Positions 37,685 to 47,943 of a stretch of 64,000 nucleotides of DNA are shown piece after piece; positions within the stretch are counted from its first letter, which is position 1; the number at the start of each line of letters is the position of its first letter. The notes under the pieces were generated by a model. The model did no database searches and was not told where the DNA came from. It saw nothing but the letters and a program-made list of their open reading frames with translations. Made by a program: the position numbers and the translations under genes. This stretch comes from an uncultured Acidovorax sp. (GTDB lineage Bacteria; Pseudomonadota; Gammaproteobacteria; Burkholderiales; Burkholderiaceae_C): the NCBI GenBank assembly GCA_913774625.1, contig CAJYHL010000018.1, forward strand, positions 62,001-126,000. The letters run 5' to 3'.

Positions 37685-38740
37685 TCAGGCCTGCGCGCCG
37701 GCCTCCAGCGGCTCCGGCTCTGTACCCTGCGTCCGGGGACGCACCGTGGCAGCGGCCAGTGCAGCGACTTCGCGCGCGGGCAGGTCCTTGAGGCGGTGGT
37801 CGCTCCACACCTGGCGCCAGCGCCGCGCGCCGGGCAAACCGTGGCGCAGTCCCAGCATGTGCCGGGCGATCGCGTACCAGTGCGTGCCGTGCTGGGCGGC
37901 CTCGCGCTCCATGTAGTCCACCATGCGCGCCTCCACCTCGTCGCGGATGAGGGCGGGCGCGTCTGCGTCACCGTAGAAGGCCGCGTCCCAGCCGGCCAGC
38001 CACCAGGGGTTGTGGTAAGCCTCCCGGCCGACCATCACGCCGTCCAGCACGGCCAGTTGTCCGAGCACCGCCTCGTCGGTGGTGAAGCCGCCGTTGATGG
38101 CGATGGTCAGGTGCGGGAAATCGGCCTTCAGCTGCGCCACCACGCCGTAGCGCAGAGGCGGGATCTCGCGGTTCTCCTTGGGGCTCAGGCCCTTGAGCCA
38201 GGCGTTGCGGGCATGGACGATGAAGACCTCGCAGCCCGCATCGGCCACCGTGCCGATGAAGTCGCGCACGAAACCGTATTCCTCGCCCTTGTCGATGCCG
38301 ATGCGGTGCTTGACCGTGACCGGCACGCCCACCACGTCGCGCATGGCCTTGACGCCGTCGGCCACCAGCTGCGGCTCGTTCATCAGGCAGGCGCCGAACG
38401 CGCCGCGCTGCACGCGCTCGCTGGGGCAGCCGCAGTTCAGGTTGATCTCGTCATAGCCCCATTGCTCGCCCAGCCGTGCGGCCTGGGCCAGGTCGGCCGA
38501 CTCGCTGCCGCCCAGCTGCAGCGCCACCGGGTGCTCTTCGGCGTTGAAGCGCAGATGGCGCTCCACGTCGCCATGGATCAGGGCGCCGGTGGTCACCATC
38601 TCGGTATAGAGCAGGGTGTGGCGCGTCAGCAGCCGGTGCAGGTAGCGGCAATGCCGGTCGGTCCAGTCCATCATGGGCGCGACGGACATGCGCCAGGGAC
38701 TGGATTGCGACGCCGCCGGGTGATGGGTCGTGTTGTTCAT
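37685..38740 (-). CDS. dusA: tRNA-dihydrouridine(20/20a) synthase DusA
   Basis: A 351-residue FMN-dependent reductase of tRNA uridines. It shows MSVAPMMDWTDRHCRYLHRLL at the N-terminus, ALQLGGSESADL, the active-site cysteine in NLNCGCPSERVQ, and the FMN-binding segments INGGFTT and VMVGREAYHNPW. The DWTDRH form and FGACLM context are typical of DusA rather than DusB or DusC. I use the ATG at 38740 (MNNTTHHPA); an in-frame start 66 bases upstream would add a poorly conserved leader. Confidence 0.95.
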   Translation of the reverse strand: MNNTTHHPAASQSSPWRMSVAPMMDWTDRHCRYLHRLLTRHTLLYTEMVTTGALIHGDVERHLRFNAEEHPVALQLGGSESADLAQAARLGEQWGYDEINLNCGCPSERVQRGAFGACLMNEPQLVADGVKAMRDVVGVPVTVKHRIGIDKGEEYGFVRDFIGTVADAGCEVFIVHARNAWLKGLSPKENREIPPLRYGVVAQLKADFPHLTIAINGGFTTDEAVLGQLAVLDGVMVGREAYHNPWWLAGWDAAFYGDADAPALIRDEVEARMVDYMEREAAQHGTHWYAIARHMLGLRHGLPGARRWRQVWSDHRLKDLPAREVAALAAATVRPRTQGTEPEPLEAGAQA

Positions 38741-38923
38741 GCTTCGGAGATCGCTGTCGATGGACCCCGTTGGCCCCAAAGGGCATGTCACCTCAAGGCG
38801 ATCCATTCTGTGCTCGGGTGCGCATTATTCACGCTTGCGCGCCACCCCGGTGCCGAAAGGGCTCTGCCGTGGTTAGGCCACCGCAAGCTGGCGTCCCGCC
38901 CCGCCAGCAGCCGGGTTGACGTT

Positions 38924-39340
38924 CTACGGCGCCGCTTTCGCTGCCAAGCCTTGCGGCCGCGGAATGCGATCTGCCTTGGGAGGCAGGAAACGATCGGTGT
39001 ACACATCCCCCGGAGAGGTCGTGGATTTGAGTCCGTAGGCCTCCACCACCGCGTCGATGGACTTCTGCAGGCGTGCCGGATCCACCGACGAAAAGCCGTC
39101 GGCCTTCACGCGGGGTGTCAGCAGGATGTCCCTGATATACATCTCCATGCGGCCCGCCTCGACGTCCATCTTGACCAACGGGTCGCGCGCCTTGATGGCA
39201 CCCAGCGCAGCGTCGGGCGAGCGCACCATCTCCAGCATGCCGTTGTTCACGGCCTTGACCATCGCCGCCGTGGTCCGGGGGTTCCTGGCCACGAACTCGC
39301 GCGTGCCGAACACGGCATTGCCGTAGCAGTCGTGGAACCA
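38924..39340 (-). pseudogene. truncated ABC transporter substrate-binding protein (NitT/TauT-like)
   Basis: Only the C-terminal roughly 135 residues of a periplasmic binding protein remain, starting at HDCYGNAVFGTREFVARNP and ending in a TAG at 38924. Blocks such as MVKAVNNGMLEMVRSPDAALGAIKARDPL and ILLTPRVKADGFSSVDPARLQKSIDAVVEAYG are typical of the last domain of NMT1/THI5-like or taurine/nitrate-type binding proteins. Similarity breaks off near 39340, where unrelated, insertion-sequence-like DNA begins. No permease or ATPase genes are nearby, so the system has been lost here. Confidence 0.75.
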
Positions 39341-39475
39341 TCAAAACAGGGCATGAGAGCCCAGAGAAAGGGAAAACTGCGCCTCGACCTGTGGCGCAGG
39401 CACTTTCATTCGGTGCGCTTGACCGAGTTTTTCAACAGAATCAGCCTAAACCAGACGTGGCCAACAAATGCGTGA
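39341..39475 (+). mobile_element. insertion-sequence-like remnant
   Basis: The break point of the binding-protein gene is followed by a plus-strand frame from ATG 39353 (MRAQRKGKLRLDLWRRHFHS, then VRLTEFFNRISLNQTWPTNA). The DNA GAGTTTTTCAACAGAATCAG at about 39425-39445 resembles terminal sequences of IS elements, which often translate as LTEFFNRI. No transposase domain survives and no second end is visible, so the element cannot be named. Confidence 0.35.
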
Positions 39476-39516
39476 ATGTTTGGCCATGGCCGGAGTGCCG
39501 CCCTTACGGCAGATCG

Positions 39517-40134
39517 TCAGATGACTTCAAGAACGTCCGAGACTGGCTTGCGAGGTTTCTGCGGCCAGTTTCCCGCAGCTGGATAGCCCACGGTCACGAG
39601 GATCACGGGCAGATCGGTGTCGGTCAGTCCGAACTCCTGGCTGAGTCGCACCGCATCGAACCCGACCATGGCACAGGAGCCCAACCCCATGCCTTGCGCG
39701 GCAAGCATCAATGTCATGGCCGCGAGCGAGGCTGAGCGTACGGCTTCGTCACGCTGCAGCACCATGTTTTCAGCATGCGCGCCGGCGGCCTGAGCGACCC
39801 AGCGGTCGACCATGCGCTGCGGCATGAGACCGGCATCGACGCTGGGCTGCAGTGCCGCGGCCAACTGCGTGTGCGCAGCCAGCGTACCGCAGACGATGAA
39901 AACGACGGCCGCATCCATCACCTTCTGCTGGCCGTAGGCAACCGCCTTCAAGCGGGACTTCGCCGTGTCGGACCTCACGGCGATGAAGCGCCAGTTCTGC
40001 AGGTTGTATGCCGACGGAGCGCGCACGGCCTGGGCCACCAGCGCGACGATGGTGTCGTCGCTGAACTGCCGAGTCGCGTCGTAGTGGTTGACCGACAGGC
40101 GCGCTTCAATGGCTTGTTGGACGGGATTTTTCAT
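39517..40134 (-). CDS. nitroreductase family protein
   Basis: A 205-residue FMN-dependent nitroreductase-fold protein. It begins MKNPVQQAIEARLSVNHYD with the FMN phosphate-contact arginine, followed by RAPSAYNLQNWRFIAV, GLGSCAMVGFD and ILVTVGYPAAGNWPQKPRKP, the usual family landmarks. The substrate is unknown; relatives reduce quinones, nitroaromatics or flavin-linked compounds. It lies 50 bases after the EamA transporter gene on the same strand, downstream of the MarR operators, so it is likely co-regulated. An in-frame ATG at 40146 (MDTR) is an alternative start; neither has a clear ribosome-binding site. Confidence 0.85.
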   Translation of the reverse strand: MKNPVQQAIEARLSVNHYDATRQFSDDTIVALVAQAVRAPSAYNLQNWRFIAVRSDTAKSRLKAVAYGQQKVMDAAVVFIVCGTLAAHTQLAAALQPSVDAGLMPQRMVDRWVAQAAGAHAENMVLQRDEAVRSASLAAMTLMLAAQGMGLGSCAMVGFDAVRLSQEFGLTDTDLPVILVTVGYPAAGNWPQKPRKPVSDVLEVI

Positions 40135-40184
40135 GCGGGTGTCCATGAAGGGATGCAGAGAAGGAATGACGAAAGGGAACAAGT

Positions 40185-41057
40185 TCAGTAGGACTGGGCG
40201 GCCGTCCACTGCACCGCGAGAACGCTCACCAGAACAACCACCAGGCCGATGAGCGCCGTCCCTGTCACTGACTGGGACAACACGATCCAGCCGAGCACGA
40301 CCGCAGTGAGCGGACTCAGCAGGCCCAGTGATGCGACCGCCACCGTCGGTAGCCGTGCGACACCCCGGAACCACAAGGCATAGGCCAGCAGCGCACCGGC
40401 AATACACAGATACGCATAGGCGGCCAGCTGTATGGGCCCGAGGGCAGGCAACGGTGCATCGGCCAGCCAAGCCAGAGGCGCCAGCATCAGCCCGCCCAAG
40501 AGAAGCTGCCAGCCGGTCAGTGCCAGCACCGGCAGGGGCAAACGCCAGCGGCGAGTGAGCCACACTCCCGCCGCCATGCTGGCTGCGCCCAGCAGCGCGG
40601 CTGCGATGCCGATCGGCTCGAACACTGTCTGCGGCGACACCAGAAGAACGGCCATGCCCAGGACTCCGGCCAGGGCCGCCAGCAGCGTGGTACGCGCCGG
40701 CGACCGCCCATCGACCAGCCAGGCCAGCGCCATGACCATCACAGGCTGGATGGCGCCCAGCACCGCCGCCAGACCGCCCGGGAGCCGATAGGCGGCAACG
40801 AAGAGCAAGGCCTGGAATGCACCGATGTTCAGCGCCGCGAGAACGAGCAGGCGCAGCCAATGCGCGCGTGCCGGCAACTGGCGCTCCCACATGGCGAGCA
40901 ACAGGCCCGCCGGCAGGACTCTGATAAGCGCTGCGGTGAACGGGCGGTCCGGTGGCAGCAGCTGCGAGGTGACGATGTACGTCGACCCCCAGATGACGGG
41001 TGCGGCAGCGGTGAGCAGGAAATCGCTCCAGCGCGGGGAGGTCGTGGAAGCGGCCAT
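40185..41057 (-). CDS. EamA/DMT-superfamily transporter
   Basis: A 290-residue integral membrane protein with about ten hydrophobic helices and two EamA repeats. The first begins FLLTAAAPVIWGSTYIVTSQLLPPDRP, and the typical end of the first repeat is LPGGLAAVLGAIQPVMVMALAWLVDG. Members export metabolites or drugs; the substrate here is unknown. It is the first gene of a minus-strand pair with the nitroreductase, and divergent from a MarR gene with an operator (41064-41083) seven bases before its ATG. The pairing suggests that the regulator senses a compound modified and exported by these two products. Confidence 0.9.
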   Translation of the reverse strand: MAASTTSPRWSDFLLTAAAPVIWGSTYIVTSQLLPPDRPFTAALIRVLPAGLLLAMWERQLPARAHWLRLLVLAALNIGAFQALLFVAAYRLPGGLAAVLGAIQPVMVMALAWLVDGRSPARTTLLAALAGVLGMAVLLVSPQTVFEPIGIAAALLGAASMAAGVWLTRRWRLPLPVLALTGWQLLLGGLMLAPLAWLADAPLPALGPIQLAAYAYLCIAGALLAYALWFRGVARLPTVAVASLGLLSPLTAVVLGWIVLSQSVTGTALIGLVVVLVSVLAVQWTAAQSY

Positions 41058-41063
41058 GTCAAT

Positions 41064-41083
41064 TTATCTTCGCATCAAGATAA
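41064..41083. promoter_or_regulatory. MarR operator 1 (EamA side)
   Basis: Perfect seven-base inverted repeat TTATCTT-CGCATC-AAGATAA in the 63-base gap between the divergent EamA and MarR genes. It abuts the EamA start codon, so bound regulator would block promoter or ribosome access. Its arms match the second operator at 41102. Confidence 0.7.
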
Positions 41084-41101
41084 AATGAATATTAACCCAA
41101 T

Positions 41102-41120
41102 TTATCTTGAAATCAAGACA
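41102..41120. promoter_or_regulatory. MarR operator 2 (marR side)
   Basis: Inverted repeat TATCTTGA-AA-TCAAGACA with a perfect TCTTGA/TCAAGA core (41105-41118), directly before the marR ATG at 41121. It resembles the TATCTTGATATCAAGATA type of site bound by several MarR-family dimers. Two sites facing both genes suggest autoregulation together with control of the transporter unit. Confidence 0.7.
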
Positions 41121-41666
41121 ATGAAGCTGAAAGTCCCCGCGCGCCCCACCGATGCTGTTGACGCCATCCTGTTGCAGTGGGCGCAGGAGCGGCCGGATCT
41201 GGATGCCAGCCCGATGGGGCCGATCGGGCGGATCAAGCGCTGCGCCGCCCTGTTGGAGCAGCGCCTGGACGCCAACCTGGCCCGGTTCGACCTGAACCTC
41301 TGGGAGTTCGACATGCTCGCCACTCTGCGCCGGGCCGGCGCGCCCTACCGGCTGAGCCCGACGGCTCTCTTCTCCACCTTGATGGTCACGTCGGGCACGA
41401 TGACCCATCGTCTCAAGCGCCTGGAAGCCGGCGGACTGATCCAGCGCGTGCCCAATGCGCAAGATGCGCGCAGCATGTTGGTCCAACTGAGTGCGAAGGG
41501 ATTGAAGCTCATCGACCGGGCGGTGGAAGCGCACGTCGAAAAAGAACGTGAGCTCCTGGAGGCCTTGCCAGCCGCTGTGCTGGCCCAACTCGATGGGCAC
41601 CTGTCGACCTTGCTGCTCGCGCTCGAGGCTCGCACTGAGGGCGATGGCGTGGGGGTGGGCGACTGA
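41121..41666 (+). CDS. MarR family transcriptional regulator
   Basis: A 181-residue winged-helix regulator. The core is WEFDMLATLRRAGAPYRLSPTALFSTLMVTSGTMTHRLKRLEAGGLIQRVPNAQDARSMLVQLSAKG: helix-turn-helix, then the wing with the conserved D-x-R. Helices on both sides form the dimer interface. It is divergent from the EamA-nitroreductase pair and the gap carries two matching palindromes, so it most likely represses that unit and itself until a ligand binds. The ligand cannot be inferred. Confidence 0.92.
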   Translation: MKLKVPARPTDAVDAILLQWAQERPDLDASPMGPIGRIKRCAALLEQRLDANLARFDLNLWEFDMLATLRRAGAPYRLSPTALFSTLMVTSGTMTHRLKRLEAGGLIQRVPNAQDARSMLVQLSAKGLKLIDRAVEAHVEKERELLEALPAAVLAQLDGHLSTLLLALEARTEGDGVGVGD

Positions 41667-42291
41667 CGAGGGCTGTTTCCTCCGGGGGTAGCCGCACATC
41701 ACCAGCGTCATGGCTGTGATTGATCGGAGCGCATAGCGAGGCTGGCCATCCGTCGTGTTGGCGCACCCAATTGATTTACGCCTGTCGCTGTTCCATGACC
41801 TGACGATCTGAACGATTACTGTGTAGCGACTTCTACCGTCCGTCCAATGCGAGCGAAATCACATTCACCGACGCCAAGCAGTCATCGTAATGTCACCATC
41901 GCTATAAACGAAAATGTGACAGATATAAATCAGCCTGGAACTGGATCTGCATCCGAATTTCTGACTGCAGCTAACTTTTGGATGCTTCTACCTCACTTCC
42001 TGAGCTGTCTTGCTTGGGTTGGTGGTTTGCGAAAATCTAAGGACGAGGGAAAGATATGACCACAGGCACACCGACCGCGGCGCAACTCCATGACTTTGTA
42101 CGCGCAAGGATCGGCAGAGCGGCCTGCGCTGGCCAAGCCTGAGGAGGGGACGCTGCGGCCTTTTCGGTATTAGGAAGGATGGACATGGCGGTTCACGAGT
42201 CGAGGTGAAAAGAACACTCGGAAGCCAGTCTAGGAACGATTCGATGCTTGGAAAAGCACAGAATTCAGCGCATGCCGATGCCGGCTCGGCA
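41667..42291. other. intergenic region without a convincing gene
   Basis: 625 bases between the convergent marR and LysR genes. The part from about 41,760 to 42,060 is clearly less G+C-rich than its surroundings. It contains a 70-codon plus-strand frame (41847-42059) and a 28-codon frame from ATG 42057, neither with a ribosome-binding site or recognisable motif. It looks like degraded or acquired DNA. I found no hairpin terminator with a T tract. Confidence 0.5.
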
Positions 42292-43206
42292 TCACTCCTC
42301 TTCGGCGGCGCGGCGGGCGATCTCCTCCTCGGCGATGCGGATGAATGCATCGACGGCCGGTGGCTGCGACCTTTCGGCGCGGCCGTACACGCCCAGCTCG
42401 GAATACAGCCCGGCTGTGCCTCGCAGCGGCACGTGGACCAGCGTGCCTTCACGGAGTTCACGCTCCAGGCCCAAACGGGTCTGGAACGCTACGCCCAGCG
42501 ACAGCGCGGCCAGCTGCTTCATGAGCTCGATGGAGGCCGTCTCCAGCAACACCTGCAGCGGACGGCGCGAGTGCGCGATCAGGGGCCGCATGCTGTCGTG
42601 GATGGACAGGCCTGGCGCCGCCAGGATCAGCGGGTGCTTCGCGCACTCGGCGAAAGTGGCCGACTTCTGCGTCGCCAGTGGGTGCGTGGGCGACACGACG
42701 GCGCCCAGGCCGAAGCGCCCCACGGCGAACTGGTGCAGCGCCTCGTGGCGCGGCTGCGAGAACACCAGCGCCACGTCGGCATCCCCGTCGATCACGCTCC
42801 GGGCGGATGCGGCCGAGCCATCGGTGCGCGCGAGCATGCGTACCTGCGGATGCCGCTGCGCCATGGTGGCGATCAACGCCGGAAGGAATGCCGACGCCAG
42901 CCCTTCGGCCGACACGATGCTGACCGCACCCCGCCGAATGCCGCGCAGCGCATCCAGTTCGCTTTCCAGCCGCTGCACGTCCTGCAGCACCGTGGTCACA
43001 TGGCGCGAAAAGACTTCGCCGGCGGGCGTGAGGCGCAAGCCACGCGGCATGCGCTCGAACAGCGGGTGGCCGATCGACTCCTCGATCTGCAGCAGCTGGC
43101 GATTGACCGCCGAGGAGGCGATGTTGAGCCGGCGCGCGGCCTCGCGGATGGAGCCGGAGCGGCGGATGGTGTCGAAATACACCAGGACACGGGCGTGGAA
43201 ATGCAT
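42292..43206 (-). CDS. LysR family transcriptional regulator
   Basis: A 304-residue LysR-type regulator. The N-terminal helix-turn-helix is VLVYFDTIRRSGSIREAARRLNIASSAVNRQLLQIEESIGHPLFERMPRGLRLTPAG; the remainder is a periplasmic-binding-protein-like effector domain that begins with RRGAVSIVSAEGL. The first helix carries the less common motif SVNRQ/AVNRQ instead of AVSRQ. The acidic end EEEIARRAAEEE is unusual. It starts at ATG 43206 or at ATG 43215 (three residues longer). No divergent metabolic operon lies close by: the upstream neighbour is an HdeD-like gene about 375 bases away, so its target is unclear. Confidence 0.9.
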   Translation of the reverse strand: MHFHARVLVYFDTIRRSGSIREAARRLNIASSAVNRQLLQIEESIGHPLFERMPRGLRLTPAGEVFSRHVTTVLQDVQRLESELDALRGIRRGAVSIVSAEGLASAFLPALIATMAQRHPQVRMLARTDGSAASARSVIDGDADVALVFSQPRHEALHQFAVGRFGLGAVVSPTHPLATQKSATFAECAKHPLILAAPGLSIHDSMRPLIAHSRRPLQVLLETASIELMKQLAALSLGVAFQTRLGLERELREGTLVHVPLRGTAGLYSELGVYGRAERSQPPAVDAFIRIAEEEIARRAAEEE

Positions 43207-43339
43207 CGTGGGCATCAGGAATGCAGAAGGGGGAGTCACCGCGCGCCTGGCGCGGCAGGCCGCGATTGTGCAGGGCGGCTGGCTGCCAGCCAGGGTCTTG
43301 CATGTTCTGGGCCGCCCGCGCTGATGGAACAAGCGCATG

Positions 43340-43358
43340 AAGCTATGAAATAAATAGC
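43340..43358. repeat. partial dispersed repeat
   Basis: GCTATGAAATAAATAGC is an imperfect palindrome like the GCTATGTTTTTCATAGC head of copy 1, followed by only weak similarity to the rest of the repeat. It lies in the gap between the LysR gene and the HdeD-like gene. Confidence 0.35.
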
Positions 43359-43580
43359 AATCCTGAGACGGACGCGCTCGCCGAAGGCCTGCGTCAGGCC
43401 GCCTCATCCTGCCTTTGCCCGAAATGCGCACGCGTGGCCTGGGCCACTGCCCGCGGCGGAAAGTCGCTGGCTCGGGTTCGCCCGGCATGATGACATCCGG
43501 GCGGCGCGGGCTACAAGGTGTAAACAACCCCTCAAAATGCACGCTTGCGAATCAAAGGGCGGAAAGCCCGGGGGAAAGCT

Positions 43581-44906
43581 GTGATACGACTGGTCTTGTT
43601 GTTGCTGGGTGCTGATTTCATTCGCCGTAACTGGCATGTCCTGGCCGTGGCGGGGGGTATATGGGGCGCCATGGGCGTCGCGTTCCTGTTCGATGCGCTT
43701 GATGGCGTGCTCAACTTCCCCTTGACGCTGTTCGGCTTCCTGCTGCTTCTGGAAAGCCTGGTGACCCTGTGGGCCGCCAACAGCGGCCTAGGCGCGCAAA
43801 AGACGCTGCGCTATCTCAAGGGCGCGCTGTTCCTTTTGATCGCGGTCCTGATCATCATCCAGCACCAGACCAGCAACATGGTACTGGCCATGCTGTTCGG
43901 CATTGCCTTCACCATCGGTGGTTCGCTGCAGATCACGTCGGCGACGATCGTGCGCTTTCCACGCTGGCGCATGGCGGTGCTGGGCGGCTGCGTGCAGATC
44001 GTGCTGGCGATCCTCTTCTTTCAGCCCTATCCGACCCATTACAAGGGTACGGTGCCCTATTGCCTGGCGCTGGGCCTGATGTTCGGGGGCTGGAACATGA
44101 TCTGGCTGGCGCTGCGCAGCCGCATGCTGCCGCAGCAGGCGTCTGCCGATGTGCTGCTCGATCGCAACAGCGGCAGCGCGAGGCCTTTCGATGCAGGACT
44201 GCATGACGGCGCCTCCGATCTGCGCTCGCGCCTGGAAGGCGAGCCTTCTGCTGCCGCCCCGGATGGCCAGCAGCGGGCGTTGACGGTCCACGTCTGGACA
44301 CCGACCGGCAGCGCCAAGGGGCCGGCACGCAGGCGCCCGGTGATTGATCGCTACATTGCCGCGGTTGACCGCCACGGCGTCATCTCCACCGGACATGCGG
44401 CGCTGGAGATATCGCCCGATCTCTACATCAGCCTTTACCCTGCCGAGGAAATCGACCGCTCGCCGGATCAGTTTGCCCGGCTGCTGCGCGCCACGGCCGA
44501 CAACGACGTCAAGGGGCGCTACCTCACCGATTACCCCAGCGAGGCCGCTGCCTGGTGCGAGTCGACCGAGAAGATCGTCTTCCGCGACTACTGCCGGGCT
44601 TCGCTGGATCGCTTCTGGCGCCATTACCGCGAGACCGAAATCTACAACCTGACCTCCCGCAACTGCTCCAGTACGGTCGCCAACGCGCTGGAGGCGGCGC
44701 TGGAAGGCGTCATCGGCCGGCGCGACGGGCACTGGTTCAATGCGGTGCGCATGATGTTCACGCCCGAGATCTGGGTCGCCTGCCATATCCGCAAGCGCGC
44801 CATGACCATGGCCTGGACCCCGGGCATGGTGCTGGACTATGCCCGGGCCTTGCGTGCGGTGGTGCATCCGCGCCCGCTGTTCCGGCGCCTGAAGCGACTT
44901 CGTTGA
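43581..44906 (+). CDS. HdeD-like membrane protein fused to a papain-like (NlpC/P60-type) domain
   Basis: A 441-residue protein in two parts. Residues about 5-190 hold six hydrophobic helices with the pattern of HdeD/DUF308 membrane proteins (NWHVLAVAGGIWGAMGVAFLF, LRYLKGALFLLIAVLIIIQ, FGIAFTIGGSLQI). After a polar linker, residues about 240-440 form a soluble domain with GHAALEIS (H272) and YNLTSRNCSSTVANALE (C362). The histidine-before-cysteine order suggests a permuted papain-like fold. Such domains cleave or transfer acyl/peptide groups. I start at the GTG at 43581, which follows GGGGGAAAG; a TTG at 43545 would add 12 basic residues. Function unknown; HdeD itself is linked to acid resistance. 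Confidence 0.7.
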   Translation: MIRLVLLLLGADFIRRNWHVLAVAGGIWGAMGVAFLFDALDGVLNFPLTLFGFLLLLESLVTLWAANSGLGAQKTLRYLKGALFLLIAVLIIIQHQTSNMVLAMLFGIAFTIGGSLQITSATIVRFPRWRMAVLGGCVQIVLAILFFQPYPTHYKGTVPYCLALGLMFGGWNMIWLALRSRMLPQQASADVLLDRNSGSARPFDAGLHDGASDLRSRLEGEPSAAAPDGQQRALTVHVWTPTGSAKGPARRRPVIDRYIAAVDRHGVISTGHAALEISPDLYISLYPAEEIDRSPDQFARLLRATADNDVKGRYLTDYPSEAAAWCESTEKIVFRDYCRASLDRFWRHYRETEIYNLTSRNCSSTVANALEAALEGVIGRRDGHWFNAVRMMFTPEIWVACHIRKRAMTMAWTPGMVLDYARALRAVVHPRPLFRRLKRLR

Positions 44907-44964
44907 AGTAGCCAGCCCAAGAGCCTGGGCAAGCGGCCGGGCGGCAAAGCCCGCGAAGGTGGGG

Positions 44965-45600
44965 TCAGGTCGCCGCCGCCAGACCGCGCTCGAAGTGCGC
45001 TCGCGTGGCCTGCACGGCTCCACCGGCATCGCGGGCCTGCAGCGCGGCCAGGATCTGCGCGTGTTCCTGCAGCGATTCGGCGACGCGGCCTTGCTTGAGC
45101 AGCGAGTTGTGCCGGTTGAGCTTCATCACCTTGCGCAGGTCGGCCACCATCTGGTTGCGCCAGCGGTTGTCGGCCAGCTCCAGCAGGCGCATGTGGAAGC
45201 GCTCGTTCAGCGCGAAGAAACGGTCGCGGTCGTCCACGGCGGCGGCCAGGTCCCGGTGCAGGGCATGCAGCTCTTCCAGCTGCGCATCGGTGGCCCGGGC
45301 AGCGACCACGCCGGCCGCATCGCTTTCCAGCAGCGACAGCAGGTGATAGACGTCGCGCAGGTCCTTGTCCGAAACCTCCGTCACATAGGCGCCACGGCGC
45401 AGCTTCATCGTGACCAGGCCTTCGGCGGCCAGCACCTTCAGCGCCTCGCGCAGCGGCGTGCGGCTGATGCCGAATTCCTCGGCGATCCTCAGTTCGTCGA
45501 TCCAGCTGCCGGGCTCCAGCTCGCGCCGAAAGATGCGCTGGCGCAACTGCTCGGCCACCTCTTCGTAGAGCGCGCGGTGTGTGATCGGGAAGGCAGGCAT
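44965..45600 (-). CDS. GntR family (FCD-type) transcriptional regulator
   Basis: A 211-residue regulator with an N-terminal winged helix (LYEEVAEQLRQRIFRRELEPGSWIDELRIAEEFGISRTPLREALKVLAAEGLVTMKLRRGAYV) and a C-terminal all-helical FCD ligand domain with candidate metal ligands in NERFHMRLLELADNRW and LQEHAQILAAL. It reads divergently from the methylmalonyl-CoA mutase gene with a 180-base gap, so it very probably controls the propionate/methylmalonyl-CoA operon. The ligand would be an acyl-CoA intermediate or organic acid (inference). The ATG at 45600 is preferred over one 18 bases upstream. Confidence 0.92.
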   Translation of the reverse strand: MPAFPITHRALYEEVAEQLRQRIFRRELEPGSWIDELRIAEEFGISRTPLREALKVLAAEGLVTMKLRRGAYVTEVSDKDLRDVYHLLSLLESDAAGVVAARATDAQLEELHALHRDLAAAVDDRDRFFALNERFHMRLLELADNRWRNQMVADLRKVMKLNRHNSLLKQGRVAESLQEHAQILAALQARDAGGAVQATRAHFERGLAAAT

Positions 45601-45612
45601 GGGCGCAATGTA

Positions 45613-45650
45613 CTTCAAAAAAACTATAAATTAATAATTACGGAGGCGTA
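45613..45650. promoter_or_regulatory. A/T-rich divergent promoter/operator region
   Basis: A conspicuously A/T-rich stretch (CTATAAATTAATAATTA at about 45625-45641) in otherwise G+C-rich DNA, containing the near-palindrome TAAATTAATAATTA and several TATAAA/TAATAA-like -10 candidates. It lies just upstream of the GntR gene and about 140 bases before the mutase start, where a shared promoter and GntR site would be expected. Confidence 0.4.
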
Positions 45651-45780
45651 GAATGCCTCGCAAGATTGACGTTGGCGTCACTTCGGCAACGGCCTTTGGG
45701 CCTCGGAAAGTGGCACCATGGAGCAGCACGGCACCGCAGACCGGCTTTTCGGAAACTTCTTTTCAGAGCACCGCAGAGAC

Positions 45781-47939
<2,159 letters not shown>

Positions 47940-47943
<4 letters not shown>

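Noticed and set aside
41847-42059. 70-codon plus-strand frame in the marR-LysR gap
   Set aside because: No ribosome-binding site, no motif and mixed composition; more likely degraded DNA.
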